DNA from: an uncultured Rhodopila sp.
Lineage (GTDB): Bacteria > Pseudomonadota > Alphaproteobacteria > Acetobacterales > Acetobacteraceae
Length of the DNA stretch: 64,000 nucleotides
Direction: 5' to 3'
Assembly (NCBI GenBank): GCA_903851415.1
Contig: CAINOE010000213.1
Span: forward strand, 41,419 to 105,418
Positions 16,627 through 26,415 of the stretch are shown piece by piece. How positions within the stretch are numbered: position 1 is the stretch's first letter; each line of letters opens with the position of its first letter. The notes under the pieces were generated by a model. The model had not been told where the DNA came from. It did not search any database and saw only the letters and a list, made by a program, of their open reading frames with translations. Position numbers and translations under genes: made by a program.

Positions 16627-19600
16627 ATGCATTTCGATCTGAAGCTTTGGCGCATGACCGCCGGCCTGCGCGGCCGCATCGCCGTGTCCGCCGCGCTCGG
16701 ACTGCTCGCGCTGGCGGTGGGAATCGCGCGCTTCGCCTTTCTCGGCCAGTTCCTCGCAGGCGTGTTTCGCGGCGAGACCCTGGTCCTGCCGCTGCTGGCC
16801 GCGGCCGCCGCGATCCTGCTGCGCGCCTGGCTGGACCACCGCCGCACGATGATCGCCAACCGCACGGCCGCGCGGGTGCAGCAGAGCCTCCGAGGCAGGC
16901 TGTTCGACACGATCGTCGCCCTCGGCCCCGCCTGGTTCGGCGCGGAGCGCACCGGCGGCGTGATGCTGTCGATGGTCGACGGCGTCGAGCAGCTTCAGCC
17001 CTTCTTCGGCCAATACTTGCCGCAGGTGACAATTGCCGTCTGCGCGCCCTTTGCGATCTTCGCCTTCATCGCCTGGTGGGACATGCCGATCGGCTTGGTC
17101 ATGCTGGCCGCCGCGCTGTTCACCCTGATTCTGCCGGCGACCGTGCACCGCAAGACCGCCCGCGCCTCGCGCGAGCGCCAATCGGCGTTCAAGTCGTTCG
17201 GCGAGGAGTTCCTCGATGCCGTGCAGGGGCTGCCGACGCTGAAGGCGTTCGGGCAGAGCGCCGCCTATGGCCGCATGCTGGCCGGCAAGGCCCGCGCGCT
17301 GTCCGACAGCACGTTCTGGGCGCTGTCGCTGAACGTGCTGACCCGAGGCTTCACCGACCTCGGCACCGCGTTCGGCTCCGCCGCCGCGCTGGCACTCGGC
17401 GCCTGGCGGGTCCGCCACGGCGAGATGAGCATCGAGGCGCTGCTGATCGTCCTGATGGCCGGCACCGAAATATTCCGCCCGTTGCGCGACTTGCGCGCCG
17501 TGCTGCATCAGGGCCTGACCGGGCAGGCGGCGGCGAACGGCATCAATGCCCTGCTGGACTCCGAAGCGCCGCAACCGGGCGGCACGCGCAGCGAGGCGCT
17601 GACACCGGAGATCGTGTTCGACAACGTCGCCTTCGCCTATCCCGGCGGGCGGCGGCCGGCTCATGCCGGCTTGTCTTTCCGCGCCGGCGCGGGCGAGCGC
17701 GTCGGGATCGTCGGTCCCAGCGGCTCCGGCAAGTCCACCATCGTGCGGCTGCTGTCGCGCCTGCATGAAGCGCAGGGCGGCACGATCCGCATCGGCGGGC
17801 GCGACCTCGCGACGCTGGACCCGGCGCAGGTGCGCGACATGATCGCGGTGGTCTCGCAGGACACCTACCTGTTCCACGGCACGGTGGAGGACAATCTGCG
17901 GCTCGGCCGCCCGGACGCGACGCAAGCCGAGCTGATCGCCGCCGCCACAGTGGCCAACGCGCATGGTTTTATCTCGGCACTGCCGCTGGGGTATCGAACC
18001 GTGATCGGCGAGCGCGGCACGCAGTTGTCCGGCGGCCAGCGGCAGCGTCTCGCCATTGCCCGCGCCGTGCTGCGCGACTCGCCGATACTGGTGCTGGATG
18101 AGGCGCTGTCCTCGGTGGACGCCGAAAACGAGGCCGTCATACAGCAGGCGCTCGACCGCCTGACCGTCGGCCGCACCACGCTGATACTGGCGCACCGGCT
18201 GTCCAGCGTCATCGGCGCGGACCGGATCCTGGTGCTCGGCAGCGGCGGCGTGGCGCAGTCCGGCACGCACCGCGAGATGATCGCAGTGCCCGGGCCGTAC
18301 CGCGACCTGATGGGGCCGCAATTGACCGGCGGCGACGAGGTGTTCGCGGCCGCGGCCACTGCCGAACCGGCCGGTGCGGAGTCGCCCGCCGCCGGGGCGG
18401 CCGTGAGCAGCCTGGCCGAGGATGCCGCGCATGTCGGCTGGCCGCAGACGATCCGGACGCTGCTGGGCGTGGTGCGGCCGTATCGCGCGCAACTGGCGAT
18501 CACCGTGCTGACCGGCATCGGCCGCGCCGCGGCCTTCATCGGGGTCAGCGTCCTCGGCGCGCTGGTGCTTGGCGCCGTCCGCAACGGCACGCCCATCGGC
18601 GTGCTGGTAGCCGCGCTGATGATCACCGCGCCGCTGGCGGGACTGCTGCACTGGCTGGAGTCGTGGATCGCTCACGCCATGGCCTATGCGCTGCTGGCGG
18701 ACCTGCGCATCGACCTGTTCCGCAAGCTGGACGCCCTGGCGCCGGCCTATCTGCTGCGCCGGCGCTCCGGCGACCTGGTGGCGCTGGCGACGCAGGACGT
18801 GGAAACCGTGGAGTATTTCTTCGCCCACACCATCGCCCCGGCGATTGTCGCGGTGCTGGTGCCGCTGGCGGTGATCGTCACGCTGGCCTGGTTCGCCTGG
18901 CCGCTGGCTTTGGTGCTGGCGCCGTTCCTGCTGTATGCGGGCGCCTCCCCGGTGCTCGGGCGGCAGCGCATCGATCGGCTCGGCTCCGCCGCGCGCGAGG
19001 CGCTCGGCCTTATCGGCGCCTATGCGACGGAGACCATCCAGGGGTTGGCGGAACTGGTCATGTTCGGCGCCACCTTGCGGCGGCGCGACGGCTTCATGGC
19101 GGCGGTGCGGGCGTACCAGGACCTGAGGCTGTCGTTGCTGGACGATCTGTCGTTCCAGGCGGCGATGCTGGATGCGGTGACCGGGCTTGGCGGGCTTGCG
19201 GTGGCGGCGCTCGGGGCTGTGCTGGTGACGCAGGGCGCGATCGCTCCGGCGATGCTGCCGCTGCTGGTGCTGATCTCGGTCGCGGCGTTCCTGCCGGTTT
19301 CCGAGATCGCCCAGGTCGGGCGGCAACTGGCGGACACCATCGCCTCCACAAGGCGGCTGCATGTGGTGCACGCGGAGCCGGTGCTGATCACCGATGGCCC
19401 GCTGCAGCCGGCGTCGCCGCGGGGCGGATCGGGCGTGCGGTTCGAGGATGCCGGCTTCACCTATCCCGGCCGGACGGAGCCGGCGGTGGCGCATCTGACG
19501 TTCGACGTGCCGCCGGGGGCGACGGTTGCGCTTGTCGGCCCGTCCGGGGCGGGCAAGACCACGGTCGCCAACCTGCTGCTGCGGTTCTGGGACCCGCAGG

Positions 19601-20166
19601 CCGGGACCATCCGGCTCGACGGGGTCGATCTGCGCGAGCTGACCCTGGACGGGCTGCGCGGCCGCATCGCTCTGGTGGCGCAGGACACCTATCTGTTCAA
19701 CGATTCGCTGGAGGCGAATGTGCGGCTGGCGCGGCCGGATGCGACCGGGGAGCAGGTTGCCCGGGCGCTGTCCCGCGCCGCTCTGGCCGATTTCGTCGCC
19801 GGACTGCCGGAGGGGCTGGCCACGCGGGTCGGGGAGCGGGGCGTGCAGTTGTCGGGCGGACAGCGCCAGAGGATCTCCATCGCCCGGGCCTTCCTCAAGG
19901 ATGCGCCGATGCTGATCCTGGATGAGGCGACGTCTCATTTGGATACGGTCAGCGAGCGGGCGGTGCGCAATGCTCTGGATGCCCTGATGGCGGACCGGAC
20001 GACGATCGTGGTGGCGCACCGGCTGTCGACGATCCGGGCGGCGGATGCGATTCTGGTGCTGCGGGACGGGCGGGTGATCGAAAGCGGCTCGCACGAGGCG
20101 CTGAATGCCGCGGGCGGGTTTTACGCCCGGCTGGTCGGGCACCAGATGGCGGGCGTGGCGGCGTAG
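16627..20166 (+). CDS. Fused double ABC exporter, CydDC-like (two TMD-NBD units in one chain)
   Basis: One 1179-residue chain holds two complete exporter halves in the order TMD1-NBD1-TMD2-NBD2. NBD1 has GPSGSGKST, LSGGQRQR and LDEALSSVD; NBD2 has GPSGAGKTT, LSGGQRQR and LDEATSHLD, so both ATP sites look canonical. The halves resemble CydD (DAVQGLPTLKAFGQS) and CydC (DVETVEYFFAHTIAP), which normally form a heterodimer exporting cysteine/glutathione for cytochrome bd assembly; that substrate is inferred. The start MHFDLKLWRM at 16627 is chosen because earlier codons cross an intergenic repeat. No cydAB genes are in the window. Confidence 0.85.
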   Translation: MHFDLKLWRMTAGLRGRIAVSAALGLLALAVGIARFAFLGQFLAGVFRGETLVLPLLAAAAAILLRAWLDHRRTMIANRTAARVQQSLRGRLFDTIVALGPAWFGAERTGGVMLSMVDGVEQLQPFFGQYLPQVTIAVCAPFAIFAFIAWWDMPIGLVMLAAALFTLILPATVHRKTARASRERQSAFKSFGEEFLDAVQGLPTLKAFGQSAAYGRMLAGKARALSDSTFWALSLNVLTRGFTDLGTAFGSAAALALGAWRVRHGEMSIEALLIVLMAGTEIFRPLRDLRAVLHQGLTGQAAANGINALLDSEAPQPGGTRSEALTPEIVFDNVAFAYPGGRRPAHAGLSFRAGAGERVGIVGPSGSGKSTIVRLLSRLHEAQGGTIRIGGRDLATLDPAQVRDMIAVVSQDTYLFHGTVEDNLRLGRPDATQAELIAAATVANAHGFISALPLGYRTVIGERGTQLSGGQRQRLAIARAVLRDSPILVLDEALSSVDAENEAVIQQALDRLTVGRTTLILAHRLSSVIGADRILVLGSGGVAQSGTHREMIAVPGPYRDLMGPQLTGGDEVFAAAATAEPAGAESPAAGAAVSSLAEDAAHVGWPQTIRTLLGVVRPYRAQLAITVLTGIGRAAAFIGVSVLGALVLGAVRNGTPIGVLVAALMITAPLAGLLHWLESWIAHAMAYALLADLRIDLFRKLDALAPAYLLRRRSGDLVALATQDVETVEYFFAHTIAPAIVAVLVPLAVIVTLAWFAWPLALVLAPFLLYAGASPVLGRQRIDRLGSAAREALGLIGAYATETIQGLAELVMFGATLRRRDGFMAAVRAYQDLRLSLLDDLSFQAAMLDAVTGLGGLAVAALGAVLVTQGAIAPAMLPLLVLISVAAFLPVSEIAQVGRQLADTIASTRRLHVVHAEPVLITDGPLQPASPRGGSGVRFEDAGFTYPGRTEPAVAHLTFDVPPGATVALVGPSGAGKTTVANLLLRFWDPQAGTIRLDGVDLRELTLDGLRGRIALVAQDTYLFNDSLEANVRLARPDATGEQVARALSRAALADFVAGLPEGLATRVGERGVQLSGGQRQRISIARAFLKDAPMLILDEATSHLDTVSERAVRNALDALMADRTTIVVAHRLSTIRAADAILVLRDGRVIESGSHEALNAAGGFYARLVGHQMAGVAA

Positions 20167-20331
20167 AGGCGGCTTGCCGGCGCCCGGCAGGAACCATGAC
20201 AGATCGCGACGAAGCCATGAGCGCATGCGGCGGCCGGCAATGACGGGGCAGCAGTTTCCCGCACGAACGGGCCGACACCGGACAAGGCGCCAAACGCGTC
20301 GCAATCTGCGAATAAAATTATTACAAAGAGC

Positions 20332-21966
20332 GTGCTGAAACGGCACCGGATTTGCGATATCATCTCGCGCCGGGGTCTTTGCACGAAGGCGTCGCCGGTA
20401 TCGGTTTGCGGGGGTGTCGCCGTGACTCTGGACGTTGTGGGAAGCGGACGGTTCGGCGCCGCACGATCCGGCGATCGATTTGCATCGATCGGAAGCGTTG
20501 CTGCCGGGCGCTTTCGTTACATTCTGTTTGCAGTCCTGCTGGGCGCCTATTATTGGGCGTTACTGACCAGCGGAAACCGGCACCTGTTTCCCGCGGTTCC
20601 CCTGGGAATGGTTTTCAACAGCATGGCCGAGCATCTCGTGCACGGTTCTTTTGAGGTCAGTCCATCGGCCATCGGCTTCGAAGGCTTTGTTCGCGACGGC
20701 AGGACCTATGCGTACTGGGGGGTCTTCTGCGCCGCACTCCGGATGCCGCTGCTGCTGATTCCAGGCGGCATCGCGACCGACGTCACGGCGGTTTCGTCGT
20801 TGACGGCCATCATGGTGGGGGTCTGGTTCAAGCTCCGCTGTCTTGCTTTGGTCGCCACGGTGGTTCCCGACGGCCGGGACAAGCGATTTCTGATCGCGAT
20901 CTGCACGGCGGCCGTGCTGCTGTCGGGAGCCCAGACCGCTTTCATGAGACTTTCCATCTACCAGGAGGTCTGCTTCTGGGCGGGCGCGCTTGCCTCCGGC
21001 TTTGTTTACGGCGCATTGCGATGCCTGCTTGAAGATTGCTACCCGGCCGGCCGGCTGACCTGGATGGCGATCCTCGCCGGCCTCGCCTTCAACACCCGGG
21101 TTACGACGGGGATCGGCCTGTACGCTGCCCTTGGCCTGCTGATGGCGCGTTTGCTGCTGATACCGGGGCCGGCATCGGGCGGATCGTTCGCACGGAGGCT
21201 TGCGCGATTGGCGGCGCCCGTCGTCGTGCTGGCGGCATTCGCCGTTGGCGCCGGGGTGGTAAACTACGGACGCTGGGGCAACCCGCTGGTCTTTGTCGAC
21301 TTTCGCTACTACGGCATATACGCGGAAGCGGCGCACGCGGATAATCCCGTCCGCCTCCACGCCTACGGGGCGTTCAACATTCAGCGCATTCCGTTTGGAC
21401 TGCTGTACTATTTTCTGCCGATATGGATCCTGCCGCGCGGCGATCAGGCTTACTTCTTCCAGGACTGGCAGAACCGGCTGATCGAGGTGACAGAGTTGCC
21501 GCCATCAAGTTTTCTGCTGACCGATATGCTGTTCATCATCCTGCTGTGCTGCCTGATCCGGCACCTGATCAGCGCGCGCGGACGCAGCATCGTTCCGCTT
21601 GGCAATACAACATTGATTCTGGCCGGCCTGGCGGCTCCGGCGCTTCTCATGCTGTGCGCGATCGCGATGTGCTATCGGTACCGGATCGAGTTTTATCCTT
21701 TCCTCGACCTCGGCGGATTTCTCGGCCTCTATACCGTCCTTGCGCACCGGCAAAGCGGGCCGATGTCCCGCCGCTTGCGGTCCGGTCTCATTGCCGCCAT
21801 GGTCATTGGCATTGCCGGCTCCCATGCCGCGTGCGCGGTCTACAAGATTTCGCCTCTCGGTTCGGCTTTGCGCACCATGCCCGATGGTGTTGTGGAAGGA
21901 TACAAAAGCCTCGCGATGAGCCGTGCCGGAGCAACGGGTGGCGGCGGCGTCGCGCCGGGGAGGTAG
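20332..21966 (+). CDS. Polytopic membrane protein of unknown function
   Basis: A 544-residue protein with around ten predicted transmembrane stretches, for example YILFAVLLGAYYWALL, an Ala/Val-rich helix near residue 300 and TLILAGLAAPALLMLCAIAM. The general form resembles integral membrane glycosyltransferase-like proteins (GT-C type) of polysaccharide loci, but no catalytic motif could be fixed. Two GTG starts are possible: 20332, used in the track, and 20422, which follows GCGGGGGTG and omits a Cys/Arg-rich leader; I could not decide. It stands alone between the ABC exporter and guaA. Confidence 0.6.
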   Translation: MLKRHRICDIISRRGLCTKASPVSVCGGVAVTLDVVGSGRFGAARSGDRFASIGSVAAGRFRYILFAVLLGAYYWALLTSGNRHLFPAVPLGMVFNSMAEHLVHGSFEVSPSAIGFEGFVRDGRTYAYWGVFCAALRMPLLLIPGGIATDVTAVSSLTAIMVGVWFKLRCLALVATVVPDGRDKRFLIAICTAAVLLSGAQTAFMRLSIYQEVCFWAGALASGFVYGALRCLLEDCYPAGRLTWMAILAGLAFNTRVTTGIGLYAALGLLMARLLLIPGPASGGSFARRLARLAAPVVVLAAFAVGAGVVNYGRWGNPLVFVDFRYYGIYAEAAHADNPVRLHAYGAFNIQRIPFGLLYYFLPIWILPRGDQAYFFQDWQNRLIEVTELPPSSFLLTDMLFIILLCCLIRHLISARGRSIVPLGNTTLILAGLAAPALLMLCAIAMCYRYRIEFYPFLDLGGFLGLYTVLAHRQSGPMSRRLRSGLIAAMVIGIAGSHAACAVYKISPLGSALRTMPDGVVEGYKSLAMSRAGATGGGGVAPGR

Positions 21967-22119
21967 CGCGCGCATCGCCACCCTCGGCCGTGCCGGGCGG
22001 ATGAGACGTTGAGAGTACGCAGCAGGGCGTTTGGATTGGCTATCAGCTTCGAGCCGAAGCTTGCAAACCTTTGGCCGGCATGGTCCAAGCCCGCGAAGCA
22101 AGCGCTGGTATCGTAGATC

Positions 22120-23697
22120 ATGACCGACTCCCTGCCTGATCCCGCCGACACGCCGGAACGCATCCTGATCCTCGATTTCGGCAGCCAGGTCACGCAGTTG
22201 ATCGCGCGCCGCCTGCGCGAGTCCGGCGTCTACTGCGAGATATGGCCGTTCACCGCCGATGCCGCCCGGATCGAGGCGTGGCATCCGCGCGGCATCATCC
22301 TGTCGGGCGGCCCGGCCTCCGTGCACGAGTCCGCCGCTCCGCTGGCGCCTGACGCGGTATTCGGGCTGGGCGTGCCGATCCTGGGAATTTGTTATGGAGA
22401 GCAGTTGCTGTGCCAGCAGTTGGGCGGCGCGGTGGAGCCGTCCGATCACCGGGAGTTCGGGCGCGCCTACGTCGATGTGGCGGATGACTGCGCGCTGTTC
22501 ACCGGCGTGTGGGCGAAGGGCAGCCGCGAGCAGGTCTGGATGAGCCATGGCGACCGGGTGACCCGGCTGCCGCCGGGGTTCCGGGTGGTGGGCGTCAGCG
22601 AGGGTGCTCCGTTCGCCGCCATCGCCGACGATGCGCGGCGGTTCTACGGGGTGCAGTTCCATCCGGAGGTGGTGCATACCCCGCATGGCGCGCAGCTTCT
22701 GCGCAATTTCACGCATGGCGTCGTGGGCCTGGCCGGGTCCTGGACGATGGCCGGCTTCCGCGCGACTGAAATCGCCCGCATCCGCGCTCTGGTGGGCGGC
22801 GGGCGGGTGATCTGCGGGCTGTCGGGGGGCGTGGATTCCTCGGTGGCGGCGGTGCTGATCCATGAGGCCATCGGCGACCAGTTGACCTGCATTTTCGTCG
22901 ATCACGGGCTGCTGCGGCAGGACGAGGCGGCGCAGGTGGTGGAGACGTTCCGGGACCGCTTCAATATCCGGCTGGTGCACCGCGACGCGTCTGAGCTGTT
23001 CCTTGGGGCGCTGGAGGGGGTGACCGATCCGGAGATCAAGCGCAAGACCATCGGCCGGCTGTTCATCGAGGTGTTCGAGGAGGAGGCGGCGCTTGTCGGC
23101 GGCGCGGACTTCCTGGCGCAGGGCACGCTGTATCCGGACGTGATCGAAAGCGTCAGCTTCACCGGCGGGCCGTCTGTTACGATCAAGTCACATCATAATG
23201 TCGGCGGGCTGCCGGCGCGGATGCGGATGAAGCTGGTGGAGCCGCTGCGGGAGCTGTTCAAGGACGAGGTGCGGGCGCTCGGGCGGGAGCTGGGGATGCC
23301 GGAGGCGATCGTCGGGCGGCACCCGTTCCCGGGTCCGGGGTTGGCCATCCGCATCCCCGGGGCGGTGACGCGGGAGAAGGCGGACATGCTGCGGAAGGTG
23401 GACGCGATCTATCTGGAGGAGATCCGCGCGGCCGGGCTGTACGACGCGATCTGGCAGGCGTTCGCCGTGCTGCTGCCGGTGCGGACGGTGGGGGTGATGG
23501 GGGACGGGCGGACGTATGACATGGCCTGCGCGCTGCGGGCGGTGACCAGCACGGACGGGATGACGGCGGATGTGTATCCGTTCGAGATGGGGTTTTTGAC
23601 GCGGGTAGCGGGGCGGATTGTCAATGAGGTCCGGGGGGTGAACCGGGTGACGTATGATATTACGAGCAAGCCGCCGGGGACGATTGAGTGGGAGTAG
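22120..23697 (+). CDS. guaA: GMP synthase (glutamine-hydrolysing)
   Basis: It converts XMP to GMP using glutamine and ATP. The glutamine amidotransferase domain has [10 protein letters not shown] at its start, [11 protein letters not shown], the nucleophile cysteine in GICYGEQLL and HPEVVHT. The ATP-pyrophosphatase domain has the P-loop [10 protein letters not shown] at about residue 233, and the dimerisation domain ends KPPGTIEWE. The 525-residue length is standard. Codon bias becomes extremely G-rich toward the 3' end (strings of gcggg, ggggg). Confidence 0.97.
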   Translation: MTDSLPDPADTPERILILDFGSQVTQLIARRLRESGVYCEIWPFTADAARIEAWHPRGIILSGGPASVHESAAPLAPDAVFGLGVPILGICYGEQLLCQQLGGAVEPSDHREFGRAYVDVADDCALFTGVWAKGSREQVWMSHGDRVTRLPPGFRVVGVSEGAPFAAIADDARRFYGVQFHPEVVHTPHGAQLLRNFTHGVVGLAGSWTMAGFRATEIARIRALVGGGRVICGLSGGVDSSVAAVLIHEAIGDQLTCIFVDHGLLRQDEAAQVVETFRDRFNIRLVHRDASELFLGALEGVTDPEIKRKTIGRLFIEVFEEEAALVGGADFLAQGTLYPDVIESVSFTGGPSVTIKSHHNVGGLPARMRMKLVEPLRELFKDEVRALGRELGMPEAIVGRHPFPGPGLAIRIPGAVTREKADMLRKVDAIYLEEIRAAGLYDAIWQAFAVLLPVRTVGVMGDGRTYDMACALRAVTSTDGMTADVYPFEMGFLTRVAGRIVNEVRGVNRVTYDITSKPPGTIEWE

Positions 23698-23747
23698 GAG
23701 GAAACCGGTAAGCAGGGCGTGCTTCTTGTGTGGTAGCGAGTTGTTCA

Positions 23748-24326
23748 ATGGCAGAAGAAATCATATCGGACCTTCTGAGTCTGATAAAAGATCTTGGCCT
23801 TGTCCGCTTGTTATTGGAAGATTTGCATCATGATTTGCTGGGAAAGGTTGCCCGTTTTCGCCAGCTTGACGATCTCTCCGGCGCGCTCGGTTCGGGTGGC
23901 ACGATGCTTCCAGGCGGTGAGGCAACCTATGCCGCTTGGAGTGAGGCACGATCGAGTTTCATACACGGTAACTACGTGGCTACCATTTTGCTCTGTCAAG
24001 GTTTGGCGGAACATGTATTGGCCGCCGAACTCGTAATCGGGATCAAACCTGAGAAGCTGCCTGGTAAGATTACCTTTAAAGACACTCTAGATCGTTGCCT
24101 AGCCAAAGGCTTAATTGACCAGAAGGACTTCGACGACCTTCGGCGCCCGATGTCTTTATGTAATCCTCTTTCGCATTACCGAGATATAGACGATCCCTCA
24201 AATCTCTCTGGCCGAGTGCTTGACAGCAGATTGCCGGCTGAGAGCCACTTGTTCGGCGACGCGAGTTTTGCTATCGGCATGGCTACTCGCTTGCTGGCTC
24301 TCCCTGCGTTTCGGTTGGGTGATTGA
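23748..24326 (+). CDS. Hypothetical protein, HEPN-like (weak), atypical composition
   Basis: A 192-residue helical protein of unknown family. ARSSFIHGNYVATILLCQGLAEHVLAAEL has the look of DUF4145/HEPN-type helical proteins, but I could not identify the HEPN RX4-6H motif with confidence. Base and codon use are much more AT-rich than the neighbours (for example tttgctatcggc, gatttgctggga), suggesting transfer. ATG 23748 is preferred over the GTG at 23730 used in the track. It lies just upstream of the DUF5615/DUF433 pair, in the opposite direction. Confidence 0.5.
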   Translation: MAEEIISDLLSLIKDLGLVRLLLEDLHHDLLGKVARFRQLDDLSGALGSGGTMLPGGEATYAAWSEARSSFIHGNYVATILLCQGLAEHVLAAELVIGIKPEKLPGKITFKDTLDRCLAKGLIDQKDFDDLRRPMSLCNPLSHYRDIDDPSNLSGRVLDSRLPAESHLFGDASFAIGMATRLLALPAFRLGD

Positions 24327-24373
24327 CTTAAATGGCCGTCGACAGTGGTCGCTCGCGGGCCTAGATCAATCAT

Positions 24374-24742
24374 TCACGGAAGCTGAAAGCTCGTGACAAC
24401 GCCAGCCGCATCGATCTCGACAAAAAGATTGGGCGTATCCGCAATCAACGGTCCGGCCACCGTCAATACCTGTTCGAATAACGGCCGCAACTGAGCATGC
24501 GGAAGCGACGGGATCAGGATAACGCCCGGATGTTCCCGGCCCTTTGCGGCCAGCCCGATGAAGTCGCCACGATTCACGGTCACGAAAACCGAGCCTGCGC
24601 GCCGGGCAAATTCGAAGATATCAAGGTCGGGTGCCTGCCGCCCCAAAACGGCGACCTCTACGGTTCGTTGGGCGGTATGTCCCGCCGCTTCTGCAACCCT
24701 GACGAGCGCTTTGCCGCAGCACTCGTCAAGCAGCAGATACAT
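24374..24742 (-). CDS. DUF5615 PIN-like toxin candidate
   Basis: A 122-residue protein of the DUF5615/Mut7-C-like PIN superfamily. The N-terminal MYLLLDECCG supplies the first acidic residue, APDLDIFEFARR the second and FVTVNRGDFIGL the typical 'T.N.GDF' motif. Such proteins are putative RNases paired with DUF433 antitoxins. It overlaps the upstream DUF433 gene by 17 bases, the usual order (antitoxin first), which supports a toxin-antitoxin role by inference. Confidence 0.72.
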   Translation of the reverse strand: MYLLLDECCGKALVRVAEAAGHTAQRTVEVAVLGRQAPDLDIFEFARRAGSVFVTVNRGDFIGLAAKGREHPGVILIPSLPHAQLRPLFEQVLTVAGPLIADTPNLFVEIDAAGVVTSFQLP

Positions 24743-25304
24743 GCACAGTCCTGTCGCTACCCACCGCAGGGCGGCCGCGCCTGGGACTGGTCCGGTCGAA
24801 CACCACTGCAGCGTCGATCTGTGCGTCGGTCAGGTCCAGGTCGTCCCGAAGCTCCTCCCTCGCCGCTCCCCGCTTCATCAAATCGGCGACGTGCCGAGCG
24901 GCGATCCGCGTGCCCTTGATCACCGGCTCTCCGCCCAGGACATCCGGGCGGCTCTCGATATGATCGCGCTTGCTCTGCTCCAGCGCCTCGAAAGGTCCGA
25001 GAATATCCCGGCGTATAAGGTCGATCCGGAACGCGAGGCGATGCACGCCAGCCTCATTCCTGCCCGCACTGGCCGCCTCGGCGATCGCCTTGCGCACCAG
25101 CTTGCGCAGCGCCGGATCGAGCCGGGTGCGAACGTCCTTCATCGCCGCCAGATAGAAAACGTCAGGCCCGGTCACCAGGCGCTCGGACTCGCCACCCGGG
25201 TTGATGATCCCGGCATCGATCTCCCGGTTGATCTCCTTGACCGTCAATCCGGAGACGAAAGCCGCTTCCGGCACCGTCAGGTGCGCTTCGGTTACATCCG
25301 CCAC
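24726..25304 (-). CDS. DUF433 antitoxin-like protein with N-terminal HTH-like extension
   Basis: The C-terminal part carries the DUF433 signature: RPDVLGGEPVIKGTRIAARHVADL followed by DLTDAQIDAAVVFDRTSPRRGRP. The N-terminal 100 residues include LTVPEAAFVSGLTVKEINREIDAG, which looks like a MerR/excisionase-type winged helix for DNA binding. The GTG at 25304 is preferred: AGGAG lies eight bases upstream, while the track start at 25385 has no such site. It overlaps the PIN-like gene and is probably its antitoxin and autoregulator. Confidence 0.7.
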   Translation of the reverse strand: MADVTEAHLTVPEAAFVSGLTVKEINREIDAGIINPGGESERLVTGPDVFYLAAMKDVRTRLDPALRKLVRKAIAEAASAGRNEAGVHRLAFRIDLIRRDILGPFEALEQSKRDHIESRPDVLGGEPVIKGTRIAARHVADLMKRGAAREELRDDLDLTDAQIDAAVVFDRTSPRRGRPAVGSDRTVHVSAA

Positions 25305-25470
25305 GAGGCAGGCTCCTAAATCATCCATGCCGATGGATTGATTTGGCGTTCCACTGCCGAAGATGCAAGCCAATCCTGCGGCCAAATCGCGACGACAAAC
25401 CCCCTTTCGCCGGGACGCAATCGCGGTCCCGGGACAACCGCCCGCATCGTCGCGTCACCTCTTGGCTCCG

Positions 25471-25911
25471 TCACCCGCCGCCATCAATAACACACAACCC
25501 GGCCTTTCCCCCGCGCACCGCCGTCGCCGGCAACCGCCGATCGAACGTCGCCAATTGGCCGCCCCGGACAACCGCCAGCGCCAACAGATACGTATCCGTC
25601 ACCTGACCGGGCGTTGCGATCTGCGCCGCATCCACCTGATCCGATCCCACCAGGCTAAGCCCGTCCTCTCAGAACCCATGCCCCGGCAAACCCCGCAACC
25701 GCTCCACGATCGGCGCCACCGCCGCCGGGGAACCGGCCGAGTTGGGATATTTCGGGTGCCCGACGACGCGCAGCACGCCGTTCTCGGTGATCGGACAGGT
25801 TGCCAACGAAGCCGACCCGGTCTCGCGGAACCAGCGATGAGCCGCCTCATGCCCGACATGAGCGGGATCGATCAGCGCGATCAGCACGTTCACGTCGAGC
25901 AGATAGGTCAC
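25471..25911 (-). pseudogene. vapC: VapC-type PIN toxin with in-frame nonsense codon
   Basis: From ATG 25911 the frame encodes MTYLLDVNVLIALID (first catalytic Asp), CPITENGVLRVVGHP and LRGLPGHGF, then a TGA at 25669-25671. Beyond the stop the same frame continues without interruption through VDAAQIATPGQVTDTYLLALAV and GGQLATFDRRLP to a TGA at 25471; these are the expected C-terminal motifs, including the remaining acidic residues. Related proteins have Trp where the TGA is, so a single TGG-to-TGA change explains it. The ORF track shows only the 80-residue front piece. The antitoxin upstream is intact. Confidence 0.85.
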
Positions 25912-26135
25912 GGCAGCTCATCGCGCAGGGCGTTGACGATGTCCGGCGTCACGATGGCGCCCTTTGCGCGCACCGGCAGCAGCGGGATGCCGTTCCGCTC
26001 ACCAGGCGCGGCCGGCTGCCGCAGCGACCGCCGGGCAAGATCGGAGACGACCTGACCGATCGTTCTATTCGTTTGGTGTGCGATGGCCTTTGCCGCCGTC
26101 AGGACGTCGTCGTCGATGACCAGGGTGGTGCGCAT
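25908..26135 (-). CDS. vapB: VapB-type antitoxin (ribbon-helix-helix)
   Basis: A 75-residue protein beginning MRTTLVIDDDVLTAAKAIA, the N-terminal strand and helix of ribbon-helix-helix antitoxins, followed by IGQVVSDLARRSL and a C-terminal toxin-binding tail. ATG 26135 has GGAGG six bases upstream, so the track start six codons earlier is rejected. Its stop overlaps the toxin start (ATGA). It should repress its own promoter and neutralise the PIN toxin, which here is broken by a stop codon. Confidence 0.82.
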   Translation of the reverse strand: MRTTLVIDDDVLTAAKAIAHQTNRTIGQVVSDLARRSLRQPAAPGERNGIPLLPVRAKGAIVTPDIVNALRDELP

Positions 26136-26415
26136 GATGGCCTCCTGCATCACGCGTCATACACCAGGCATCAATCGTCAGGAACGCCGTTCCGCGGGCA
26201 CTCCGATACGCGTGCGTCAGGGTATCGTGCCGCAAAGATACTTTCCGCCCGGCCGGGGCGACAGCCTGATCTGGAACAGTACCGGCCGCAACTTCCTCGT
26301 AACAAACAGCCGATCGGCCGCGGCGTCCCGGGCGATGCCGTTGAGGACGCCGATGGTGCGGCCGCCGGATCGCATCGCCTCAGGGGGGTTGTCAAACCTG
26401 AAGCACGGAGCCGCC

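Noticed and set aside
16555-20346. 1263-residue minus-strand ORF
   Set aside because: It is the antisense of the fused ABC exporter; its Arg/Gln/His-rich composition is typical of a GC-rich shadow frame.
25669-25671. TGA in vapC read as selenocysteine or a programmed recoding site
   Set aside because: Homologues have Trp here, no SECIS-like hairpin is evident, and selenocysteine has no role in PIN toxins.
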